Assembly (NCBI GenBank): GCA_002699585.1
Contig: PABP01000038.1
Coordinates: 930,001 to 994,000 of the forward strand
Direction of reading: 5' to 3'
Length of the DNA stretch: 64,000 bases
Source: Anaerolineaceae bacterium
Lineage (GTDB): Bacteria; Chloroflexota; Anaerolineae; Aggregatilineales; Phototrophicaceae
Shown: positions 26,208-33,934 of the stretch, piece by piece
Numbering within the stretch: position 1 is the stretch's first letter
Layout: each line of letters begins with the position of its first letter
The notes under the pieces: model-generated
What the model was told of the DNA's origin: nothing
Databases searched by the model: none
What the model saw: only the letters and a program-made list of their open reading frames with translations
Position numbers and translations under genes: made by a program

Positions 26208-27614
26208 CTAATCAATCTGACGCCGACGACGCAGCAGGTCGGCCAGCACGGTTACGAGGATGAGGACGCCCTGTACAGCTTGCAGCCAGAAGGGCGACAC
26301 GTTGATAAAGACCATCGCAGAACGGATTGTATTGAGCAGGATAGCCGCCAATGACGAGCCAATGACCGTACCCGTCCCACCTAGGATGCTAACACCACCG
26401 ACTACCGAAGACGAGATGATCGTCAACTCCAGGCCAGGTGGTGGCGTCACCTGGATGATGGCGAACTGTGTCGCGTACAAAATACTGGCAAAGCCGACAA
26501 AAATACCATTGATAATGAACACTTGCAGCACGACACGCTTTTGAGAAATACCCGACAGGCGTGCCGCTTCCGCATTGCCACCAACGGCATAGAGCGAACG
26601 CCCCAGGCCACTGTAACGCATCCAGAGGGCCGCTAAGATCGTCAGCACGATCATGAACCAGATCGGCATGGGGATACCCAGCGGACGCATTTGCGCCAGG
26701 AAGAAGCCTTCCGGCATATCGGTGACGCGCTCGCCATTGGTCCAGATAATCAGAATGCCTTTGAGGATACTGAGCATACCCAGCGTCACCACAATCGAGG
26801 GAATACGCATGTAAGCGACCAGGAAGCCGATCAATGCGCCAACTGCCGCCCCGACCAACAGCGGTGCCAGCCACGCCAACCAGATCGGCGCACCCGCCAC
26901 CGCCAGACGACCACAGATGACCGCCAGCAGCCCGATCAACGAACCGACTGAAATATCAATGTTGCCTGTGATGATGACCATCGACATGCCGATAGCCGCT
27001 ACAGCAACATAGGCATGTCCCTGTAACACGTCGGAAATATTACGTTCGGCTAAAAAGCGCGGATTAGAAATGCCGACCGCAATCAGCATAAAAATCAAAC
27101 CCAGGGCGATGATGCTCTCCTGGTTGCCGACCAGCCGCGCCAGACGATATTTGTGCGGTGAGGGTGGCCGGGGCAAAAAGAACTGTAAGATCATCAAGAT
27201 GCCCACCACCAGGATCGACCAGAAGGCCGGCCCCATCTGGCTGATATACGTCGCTTCCTCCGCGCTGTAATCCATCGCAAAGATGATGTAGTAGGTTACG
27301 ATCATGAGCCCGCCCAGGGCAGTCAGTGCCGATACCGCCCGTGCAACACGCGGATCCAGCAAATTCCAGAGCCCGAACAATGCGGCGCCGAGCGCTGCCA
27401 GCGGGATTAACACCAGTCCATGTGTATTGAGGCCTAATTCGTTGTTGCCGCGCGACTCCGTCAGCACGCGGATGGTCGTCTGGCCCAGTTCCGGTTGGGT
27501 GACAAAGGGCAGCAGGACGTAGAAAACGATCAACGCGCCGGCCAGCACCAGCGGCACATAATGCCACCAGGCGCGTGTCATGGGCTTCAAGGGCTGTGTC
27601 GATTGCAAAGCCAT
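26208..27614 (-). CDS. Sugar ABC transporter permease, long form (RhaP-like)
   Basis: A 468-residue permease of the same family as the 25192 gene, with an N-terminal extension of about 130 residues bearing extra hydrophobic segments. ITGNIDISVGSLIGLLAVICG near 225, GNAEAARLSGISQKR near 350 and VVGGVSILGGTGTVIGSS near 405 match the RbsC group. It starts directly at the ATPase stop codon (27615), so the two are translationally coupled. The long extension is unusual for RbsC-type permeases and may add membrane helices before the core. Confidence 0.9.
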   Translation of the reverse strand: MALQSTQPLKPMTRAWWHYVPLVLAGALIVFYVLLPFVTQPELGQTTIRVLTESRGNNELGLNTHGLVLIPLAALGAALFGLWNLLDPRVARAVSALTALGGLMIVTYYIIFAMDYSAEEATYISQMGPAFWSILVVGILMILQFFLPRPPSPHKYRLARLVGNQESIIALGLIFMLIAVGISNPRFLAERNISDVLQGHAYVAVAAIGMSMVIITGNIDISVGSLIGLLAVICGRLAVAGAPIWLAWLAPLLVGAAVGALIGFLVAYMRIPSIVVTLGMLSILKGILIIWTNGERVTDMPEGFFLAQMRPLGIPMPIWFMIVLTILAALWMRYSGLGRSLYAVGGNAEAARLSGISQKRVVLQVFIINGIFVGFASILYATQFAIIQVTPPPGLELTIISSSVVGGVSILGGTGTVIGSSLAAILLNTIRSAMVFINVSPFWLQAVQGVLILVTVLADLLRRRRQID

Positions 27615-29147
27615 CTACTCTACCCCCTCTGGAAGCTCGTGGACTTCATCGCTCATCATGGCTGTGCCTACCACTTCCTGATTGGCTTCTTCGCGGCTAA
27701 ACTCGCCCACGATGCGTCCCTGGCGCATGACCAGTACGCGGTCACTCATGCCTAAAATTTCCGGCAGTTCGCTGGAAATCATCAAAATAGCGATGCCGTG
27801 CTCAACGGCCAATTCACTCATCAAACGGTGAATTTCCGACTTGGCCCCTACATCGATACCGCGCGTCGGCTCATCGATGATCAGCACACGCGGTTCGCTG
27901 GCCAGCCACTTGCTGACCACGACTTTCTGCTGGTTGCCGCCGCTGAGTTTATTCGCTACCTGATTGACGCTGTAAGCACGAATGCCCAATTGGTTAATAG
28001 CATCACGGGCCATTTCCACTTCTTTGCGGCGTTTGATGAACGTACCCTGCGCAATATTCCGCAGCACGGCCATTGAGGTATTCTCACGGATGGACATCTC
28101 GCGGACGAGGCCCTGCGTCCCGCGATCTTCAGGCACGTAGGCAATACCCTGTTCAACAGCCTGTGCTGGATGCTTGATGTGGGTCTTTTTGCCATCGATG
28201 AATACGTCACCGGATTGCGCCGGGTACACGCCGAAGATGACCTGCGCGGTTTCGCTGCGGCCACTGCCGACCAGCCCAGCCATGCCGACGATTTCACCAC
28301 TGCGCACCTGGAACGAAACATCGCGCGTGTGCGGCTCGCGGACGAGGTTGCGAACTTCCAGCACCACTTCGCCAATTTTGGGTTCCTTTTTGGGGAACAG
28401 GTTGTCAATCGTGCGGCCCACCATCATGGTGATGAGGCTCTGCTCGGTGACATCGGCGATTGGCTGTGTATCGACGTATTGGCCATCCCGCAGGACGGTC
28501 ACGCGGTCGGCCAGTTCAAAGACCTCTTGCAAGCGGTGGCTGATGTAGATAATGGCCACACCACGTTCCCGCAACAGACGCACAATGCCAAACAAACGCT
28601 CGACATCACTTTCAGTCAACGCGGCGGTTGGCTCGTCCATAATCAGAATGCGAGCATCCAGCGACAGCGCCTTAGCGATTTCCACGCGCTGACGATTGCC
28701 CACATTCAATTTGCCGATTTGCTGGTCAACATCCAGGTCATAGATATTAAGTTCCGCCAGCAGTTCCTGCGCCCGACGGGACATTTCTTGCCAATCAATG
28801 CGTTGGAAGGGACCAAATGCCGTCTTGGGCGCATGGCCCATAAAAATATTCTCGGCAACGGTCAACTGCGGGTAGAGGCCCAACTCCTGGTAGATCGTGG
28901 CAATACCCTGCTGCTGGGCTTCTCGCGGATTATTGAAGCGCACAGGCTGACCATTCAGGCGCATGACGCCTTCATCCGGCTTATGGACGCCGGAAATGAT
29001 CTTAATGAGGGTGGATTTTCCGGCTCCGTTTTCACCAAGCAAGGCGTGAACTTCGCCAGGGACCATATCGAATTGCACCCCGCGTAAGGCATGTACACCG
29101 GGGAAGCGCTTATGAATATCGTTTAATTCTAAAATTGTTTCGGCCAT
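27615..29147 (-). CDS. Sugar ABC transporter ATP-binding protein (RhaT/RbsA-like, two ATPase domains)
   Basis: A 510-residue duplicated ABC ATPase. Domain 1 has Walker A GENGAGKST (38-46), a relaxed signature LNVGNRQRVEIAKAL and Walker B ILIMDEPTAAL. Domain 2 has the degenerate GLVGSGRSE loop typical of RbsA, signature LSGGNQQKVVVSKWL and VLIIDEPTRGIDVG. It powers the two permeases downstream. It lies 123 nt after rhamnulokinase with no obvious promoter between, so it probably belongs to the same transcript. Confidence 0.95.
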   Translation of the reverse strand: MAETILELNDIHKRFPGVHALRGVQFDMVPGEVHALLGENGAGKSTLIKIISGVHKPDEGVMRLNGQPVRFNNPREAQQQGIATIYQELGLYPQLTVAENIFMGHAPKTAFGPFQRIDWQEMSRRAQELLAELNIYDLDVDQQIGKLNVGNRQRVEIAKALSLDARILIMDEPTAALTESDVERLFGIVRLLRERGVAIIYISHRLQEVFELADRVTVLRDGQYVDTQPIADVTEQSLITMMVGRTIDNLFPKKEPKIGEVVLEVRNLVREPHTRDVSFQVRSGEIVGMAGLVGSGRSETAQVIFGVYPAQSGDVFIDGKKTHIKHPAQAVEQGIAYVPEDRGTQGLVREMSIRENTSMAVLRNIAQGTFIKRRKEVEMARDAINQLGIRAYSVNQVANKLSGGNQQKVVVSKWLASEPRVLIIDEPTRGIDVGAKSEIHRLMSELAVEHGIAILMISSELPEILGMSDRVLVMRQGRIVGEFSREEANQEVVGTAMMSDEVHELPEGVE

Positions 29148-29270
29148 TAAAATGATCTTCGCTAAATATATTTGACGTTAGGCACACACAAACAAGGGTA
29201 TATCCCTTGCGCCCCTAAAAACGGGGCTGACAACACAATTATTTTTACGCTGTGGCTGCTAACAAACCCC

Positions 29271-30710
29271 TCAGCCAATAATTTTGCTCAGACGCTGCGC
29301 CTGTTCATTCCAGGCAGCCACGTTCTGCGGTTGATACGTGGTCGTATCGATACTCTTTGCCAACATTTGACGCGCTTCATCCAGATTAGCCAGGTCGCCA
29401 TAGGTGATGAACTGCACGACTGCGTTACCCAGGGCGGTCGCTTCCGCCGGGCCTGCGACGACCGGGACGCCCGTCGCATTGGCCGCCATCTGGCACACCA
29501 ACTTATTGCGCGACCCACCGCCGATGATATGCAACTGCTCCACGGGCTGGCCAGAGACATCCACCAGATGCTTCATGACCAGGCTGTATTTGAGCGCGAG
29601 GCTTTCATAAATGGTGCGAACCAGGCCGCCATCCGTATCGGGGGCTGTCTGGCCAGTGCGCGCTAAATAATCCCGAATTTGCTGCGGCATATTTTCCGAC
29701 CGGAAGAAGCTATCGTCATCCGGGTCGATGACCGCCTGGAAAGGCTCGGCTTCTTCAGAAATACGGACGAGGTCATCATAGGAATAGGCGCGGCCTTCTT
29801 CCGCCCAGATCGCGCGGCACTGTTGTACCAGCCACATGCCCATGATATTGCGCAAAAAGCGGAACGTCCCGCCATAGCCACCTTCGTTGGTCAGGTTGGC
29901 TTCGTAGGCGGCATCATTGATGACCGCGTGGTCGAGTTCCAGGCCCAGCAGGCTCCAGGTGCCGCTGCTGAGGTAAGCATAATTTTTGTTGGTGGCAGGC
30001 ACACCAACCACCGCCGCGCCCGTATCATGGCAGACTGAGGCAATCACCGGGATGCCTTCGTATTCGCCCAGGCGCGTACCGGGCTGCACAATCGGGGCCA
30101 TGCGCTCCACTGGAACGCCGACCTTGGCCAGTAATTCACGGTCCCAATCACGAGTACGCGGATCGACCGCCTGCCAGGTGCTGGCCATCGTGAACTCAGC
30201 CGCTGCCGTACCCGTCAGCATATAGTTGAAGAGATCGGCAATGGTGAAGATGGTATGGGCGGCATCAAACAGCGAACTGCCATCACGCGTCAGGCTGGCC
30301 ACCTGATATAGCCCGTTCAATTGAATGAACTGAATGCCCGTGCGTTCGTAGACTTCGCGTCGGGGAACGCGCTCGAAGACCCAATCCATCGCGCCTTCGG
30401 TGCGCTCATCGCGGTAATGCACCGGGATCGACAGCATCTTGCCCGTGCTATCGAGCATGCCGACATCCACGCCCCAGGTATCAAGGCCGATAGACGCAAT
30501 CTCATAACCATCAGCGGCTTTTTCGATGCCATCTTTGATGTTTTGCCACAGATCGAGAATGTTCCAGTAGAGGGTATCGCGCACATAAACGGGCTTATTG
30601 GGGAAGCGGTGCACTTCCGTCATTTCGATGCGCTGGCCATCAAAACCCGCCCGCATCACGCGGCCAGATTCCGCACCGAGGTCAACCGCAATGACGTAAC
30701 GCTCACTCAT
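29271..30710 (-). CDS. rhaB: Rhamnulokinase (FGGY family)
   Basis: A 479-residue FGGY carbohydrate kinase, the usual RhaB size. The N-terminal phosphate loop is AVDLGAESGRVM, SIGLDTWGVDVG is near 75-86, and the C-terminal LHIIGGGSRNKLVCQMAANATG carries the FGGY ATP site. It phosphorylates rhamnulose at O1. It is the first gene of the operon; GAGGTG lies before the ATG. A promoter and inverted repeats lie at 30855-30944. L-rhamnose isomerase is not in the window. Confidence 0.93.
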   Translation of the reverse strand: MSERYVIAVDLGAESGRVMRAGFDGQRIEMTEVHRFPNKPVYVRDTLYWNILDLWQNIKDGIEKAADGYEIASIGLDTWGVDVGMLDSTGKMLSIPVHYRDERTEGAMDWVFERVPRREVYERTGIQFIQLNGLYQVASLTRDGSSLFDAAHTIFTIADLFNYMLTGTAAAEFTMASTWQAVDPRTRDWDRELLAKVGVPVERMAPIVQPGTRLGEYEGIPVIASVCHDTGAAVVGVPATNKNYAYLSSGTWSLLGLELDHAVINDAAYEANLTNEGGYGGTFRFLRNIMGMWLVQQCRAIWAEEGRAYSYDDLVRISEEAEPFQAVIDPDDDSFFRSENMPQQIRDYLARTGQTAPDTDGGLVRTIYESLALKYSLVMKHLVDVSGQPVEQLHIIGGGSRNKLVCQMAANATGVPVVAGPAEATALGNAVVQFITYGDLANLDEARQMLAKSIDTTTYQPQNVAAWNEQAQRLSKIIG

Positions 30711-30854
30711 GCCAGCACCTCACAAACAGCACTCGCACGATGGCGTAGAAAAGTCGATTTTGGGTGTTCAAAAAAGTGTGGCATGTAATAAAACCTATCA
30801 AAAAAACATTTCGTAAAGCTTAGCGACTGGCACAGACCAGCTCGCATCGATAAC

Positions 30855-30944
30855 AATTCAGGTCAAAAATGACCTTAATTTTGCTTATGATTGCTTTCGT
30901 TTTATTTCATGTCGAATGATAACCCGCCTATGATTGTCTGTCAA
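30855..30944 (-). promoter_or_regulatory. rhaB promoter with candidate operators
   Basis: On the minus strand, -35 TTGACA (30939-30944) and -10 TATCAT (30916-30921) have 17-nt spacing. Just downstream, ATGAAATAA (reverse copy, 30902-30910) matches two copies in the deoR promoter. Further in, 30855-30880 is a 26-nt palindrome, AATT-AGGTCA-AAAA-TGACCT-AATT with one mismatch. DeoR is the obvious candidate for the ATGAAATAA box. Confidence 0.65.
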
Positions 30945-30984
30945 TTACTGACCATCTGGCCAATACAGCAAAACGCATAGGCGC

Positions 30985-31764
30985 TTATCGTACCGAAACC
31001 ACTTTGACGTTCAGGTGCTGCAAAGCGCGGCGCTGCGGCAATGGCGTCTCCTCAGTCGTCAGGATCAGATCGACATCTTCAGCCTGAGCGTAAGTATAGG
31101 GCGCGACCTGCTCCCATTTGCTGCTATCCAGCAAAGCGACTTTGCGCATGCTATGCGACAGCAGAGCCTGCTTCATCACCATTTCTTCTTCGCTGACTTC
31201 CGTCAGGCCATTCTGCGGTGTGATGCCCCAGGCGCTGACAAAGCCGATATTCAGATTGATGTCCGGTAGGCTTTGCGGCATCCCGACCAGAGAAAAAGAA
31301 TCGCGCCGGATTCGACCCCCCGGCATCAAAACGCGGATGCGCGGATACGGCAGCACCATTTCCGCGACCAGCAGATTATTGGTAACAATCGTCAGGCTAT
31401 CCAGGTGGGCCAGATGGGGCACAATGCGGCAAACAGTCGTGCTGGCATCCAGCGCGATAGCATGGCCGGATTCCACCATCAGGGCCGCGGCACGTCCCAG
31501 GGCGTCTTTTTGTTCCTGGTACTGGGTACGTCGAATATCAAAGGACAGTTCCGGCTGCTCTTTGCCCAGGCGGACAGGCTGCACCGCGCCGCCATGCGTC
31601 CGGGCGAGCAAGCCTTCGGACTCTAAAGCGCGTAAATCCTGGCGGATCGTGACCGCGCTCACTTTGAGCTGATCGCTAAGGTCGTTGACGAACACGCGCC
31701 CATTGTCCCGCAATTGGTCCAGGATCAGGCGGCGGCGTTCTTCCATGAAGAGAGGTTCGGACAT
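30985..31764 (-). CDS. DeoR-family transcriptional regulator
   Basis: A 259-residue repressor. The N-terminal winged helix (LRDNGRVFVNDLSDQLKVS followed by TIRQDLRALE) is typical of DeoR, and the C-terminal phosphosugar-sensing domain contains ALDASTTVCRIVPHL and VTNNLLVAEMV. It lies upstream of the rhamnose-type operon on the same strand and likely controls it, sensing a phosphorylated sugar. Two ATGAAATAA boxes in its own promoter region and one in the rhaB promoter fit autoregulation plus operon control. Confidence 0.92.
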   Translation of the reverse strand: MSEPLFMEERRRLILDQLRDNGRVFVNDLSDQLKVSAVTIRQDLRALESEGLLARTHGGAVQPVRLGKEQPELSFDIRRTQYQEQKDALGRAAALMVESGHAIALDASTTVCRIVPHLAHLDSLTIVTNNLLVAEMVLPYPRIRVLMPGGRIRRDSFSLVGMPQSLPDINLNIGFVSAWGITPQNGLTEVSEEEMVMKQALLSHSMRKVALLDSSKWEQVAPYTYAQAEDVDLILTTEETPLPQRRALQHLNVKVVSVR

Positions 31765-31812
31765 AATCAGGAGAATCCGTTATTTAAGCCTAAGTCGCAT
31801 AAACACAACAAT

Positions 31813-31853
31813 ATGAAATAATATGAAATGAAATAACTATGCCCCATAGTATA
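31813..31853 (-). promoter_or_regulatory. deoR promoter region with repeated ATGAAATAA boxes
   Basis: Two perfect copies of ATGAAATAA lie at 31813-31821 and 31828-31836, in a stretch with a 10-nt ATATGAAAT repeat. The -10 is TATACT (31848-31853 on the minus strand), so the boxes sit right at the transcription start. No convincing -35 was found. Confidence 0.55.
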
Positions 31854-31905
31854 GACGAAAACCGGACTGCTTTGCGAATTCCCAGATTTCGCCCAGGCAG
31901 TGTGC

Positions 31906-32571
31906 TCAAGAAGCGACCTGAATGCGATGAATGAGTTCGACTGAAAACTCGGTAAGCTGGTCGATTTTGGCATCGCACAGTGCCAGAATATCATCGGGCA
32001 GCGGGAAATCCGGGCTGGGCGCGGCGATAGCATACATGCCAGCAGCCTTTAAAGCACGGATGCCATTGGCGCTGTCCTCAATGCCGATACTGACATCGGG
32101 CGTCACGCCGAGCAGTTTCATGGCTTCCAGGTAAATATCCGGTGCGGGTTTGCCCTTCGCGATGCTATCGCCATAAATCATCACCTCAAAAATCTGATCC
32201 AGTCCCGTCAGGCGCAACACCTCTTTGATGATTTCCGTCGGCGAGCCGGACGCCAGCCCACAGCGATAATTAGCGGCGGCAAGCTCTACCGCGCGCAGAG
32301 CGCCGGGGCGCGTTGGCATGCGTTCTTCATAATGGGCGATGACGCGCTGCTTCATCTCAGCGATGATGGCATCGACCGTCATATCCAGGTTGAGCCGCTC
32401 CTGCATGACCTGCGCCCAGCCAACCGTGCTGCGGCCCATCGCCAGGCGCTGGTCGGCATCGGTCCACTGCTTGCCGCGATCCTGGGCAAACTCAATCCGC
32501 GACTGCGACCAGTAAACTTCGCTATCGACCAGCACCCCATCCATGTCGAATATAACGGCCTCAATCGCCAT
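31906..32571 (-). CDS. HAD-superfamily phosphatase/phosphomutase-like
   Basis: A 221-residue HAD subfamily IA protein. Motif I FDMDGVLVDSE (8-18) has the nucleophile and acid aspartates, motif II Ser is in LASGSPTEII, motif III Lys is in KGKPAPDIYL and motif IV is IEDSANGI. The helical cap suits sugar phosphates or beta-phosphoglucomutase-type substrates. It is coupled to the upstream DinB-like gene (2-nt gap). Its place beside deoR and the rhamnose operon suggests a sugar-phosphate phosphatase, which is inference. Confidence 0.92.
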   Translation of the reverse strand: MAIEAVIFDMDGVLVDSEVYWSQSRIEFAQDRGKQWTDADQRLAMGRSTVGWAQVMQERLNLDMTVDAIIAEMKQRVIAHYEERMPTRPGALRAVELAAANYRCGLASGSPTEIIKEVLRLTGLDQIFEVMIYGDSIAKGKPAPDIYLEAMKLLGVTPDVSIGIEDSANGIRALKAAGMYAIAAPSPDFPLPDDILALCDAKIDQLTEFSVELIHRIQVAS

Positions 32572-32573
32572 AG

Positions 32574-33068
32574 TTAGCCCTTCGCCTGCTTCAGAATGCG
32601 CGTGACCTGTTCCAGATGATTAACATCATGATGCCCGACCTGCATGACGGAATCGGTCATAGTGAAAAAACCGCGCTCCGGGTGGATGCCTGTGCGCTGC
32701 CACTGTTCCTCGTCCAGCTTGAGGTAGAAGCGGATAAATGTACGGCGCACGGCGGCTAGTTCTGCTAGCACGGTTTGCAAGTCTTGCTCGTTATAGCGTC
32801 GTTCGATGGCCAGCGCTTCATGATCATAAGCGGGCAGTTGCGGATTGTCCTGCTCAATCATCATCTGGGCACGGCCCATGAAAAATACGTCGAAGTCGCG
32901 GACATGGCACAAGACTTCCAGCGTCGTCCAGCCATCCGGACCATCGCGATAGGTTATCGCCTCTTCCTGAGTGACATCCGCCAGCACATTTTGCCACAGC
33001 TTGAGCGTGTTCTGCATCAGCCCAATATGTCGCCGTTGAATTTCTGCTAGTTGTTCTACTGCTTGCAT
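32574..33068 (-). CDS. DinB-like helical-bundle protein
   Basis: A 164-residue DinB-fold protein. VLCHVRDFDVFFMGRAQMM is in the second helix and QVGHHDVNHLEQVTRIL near the end, giving the conserved histidines of the family's metal site. The ATG at 33068 is used; the upstream ATG at 33104 lacks an SD. It is upstream of and translationally coupled to the HAD gene. The function of most such proteins is unknown; some use thiol cofactors. Confidence 0.8.
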   Translation of the reverse strand: MQAVEQLAEIQRRHIGLMQNTLKLWQNVLADVTQEEAITYRDGPDGWTTLEVLCHVRDFDVFFMGRAQMMIEQDNPQLPAYDHEALAIERRYNEQDLQTVLAELAAVRRTFIRFYLKLDEEQWQRTGIHPERGFFTMTDSVMQVGHHDVNHLEQVTRILKQAKG

Positions 33069-33269
33069 GTTCTGCACTTTCTGTGATGCGGATAACCCGA
33101 TCATTCACTGACTTAGCACTGATTATTGGATGCCTATGATAGCCACAAGATTACATAATGAAATCATGAAAGAAACCTGACAGGCTACGTACCTACTTTG
33201 CCAACGTTAGGGGCTTCGTTTACAATCAGCGCATCGCACCATCCATTAATGATATGGAGTGTACCATCC

Positions 33270-33758
33270 ATGAGTGACGAAAAACAAACCCCGCCGGAGC
33301 CACGCCCGGAAGAAAAAATGCTCAATGACTTGAAGGAAAAAGGCGACGAACTCAAGGGCACGCTCAAAGATTGGGGCATCGACCTGGACCAGTTTTTGAA
33401 CCGGGCCAACCAGGCCGGGGAAGAAGCCAAGTCGCAGTTCATGAAGGCCGTGAACGACTTACAAGCAGCGGTCGATGAACAGACCCAGGACAAACCACCC
33501 AGCACCAGCACAGCCGCCCCTACCGAACCCACAAAAGATGCCGCTGACGAATTCTTCAAAGAGATGGAAGCCGCCGTTAAAGATATTCAAGCGGGATTTA
33601 AGGCTGCCGGGGAACGTCTGCACAAACAATTGGATACGGCCATAGAACAGTCGAAGGAAACAGCCGAGGAACGCGGCGAGCGCCTGGGTGATGAAGCCGA
33701 CGATTTGATGGATCGCATCAACAACATGGCCGATGACATGACAGACGAAGACGAGTAA
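33270..33758 (+). CDS. Acidic alpha-helical protein of unknown function
   Basis: A 162-residue protein, strongly acidic and rich in Glu, Asp, Lys and Gln, with a Pro/Thr break near 72-90 and long helices on both sides (KDIQAGFKAAGERLHKQLDT). It has no signal peptide or membrane segment. It looks like an apolipoprotein or YtxH-type amphipathic helical protein. The ATG at 33270 has GGAG upstream; a longer frame to 33198 lacks an SD. It stands alone, closed by a strong terminator. Confidence 0.75.
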   Translation: MSDEKQTPPEPRPEEKMLNDLKEKGDELKGTLKDWGIDLDQFLNRANQAGEEAKSQFMKAVNDLQAAVDEQTQDKPPSTSTAAPTEPTKDAADEFFKEMEAAVKDIQAGFKAAGERLHKQLDTAIEQSKETAEERGERLGDEADDLMDRINNMADDMTDEDE

Positions 33759-33778
33759 ACCGCATACGACGTAACCCA

Positions 33779-33807
33779 AAAGGCCGACTTATGCAGTCGG
33801 CCTTTTT
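33779..33807 (+). terminator. Rho-independent terminator
   Basis: AAAGGCCGACT and AGTCGGCCTTT (33779-33789 with 33795-33805) pair around a 5-nt loop and run into T. Confidence 0.85.
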
Positions 33808-33895
33808 TCATGTTGACTTGAAAATTCGTAATGATCTTCTTTACTTCCCCAACCCCCATCCTCAGTCCTTAAAGCGACCATTCAGGCTAACGAAT

Positions 33896-33934
33896 GTCCC
33901 CTCTCCTTCGGGGAGGGGATTCAGGGGAGGGGTT
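33896..33934 (+). repeat. Repeat C copy 1, abutting the TIR-like gene's stop
   Basis: A GC-rich element with a CCCCTC-TTCG-GAGGGG hairpin and the tail GATTCAGGGGAGGGG. It ends on the stop codon of the minus-strand DUF4062/TIR-like gene. A partial inverted piece (about 33846-33870) precedes it. Confidence 0.75.

Noticed and set aside
28170-29087. Plus-strand frame of about 300 codons opposite the ABC ATPase
   Set aside because: Both ATPase domains on the minus strand carry intact Walker motifs; the antisense frame resembles nothing.
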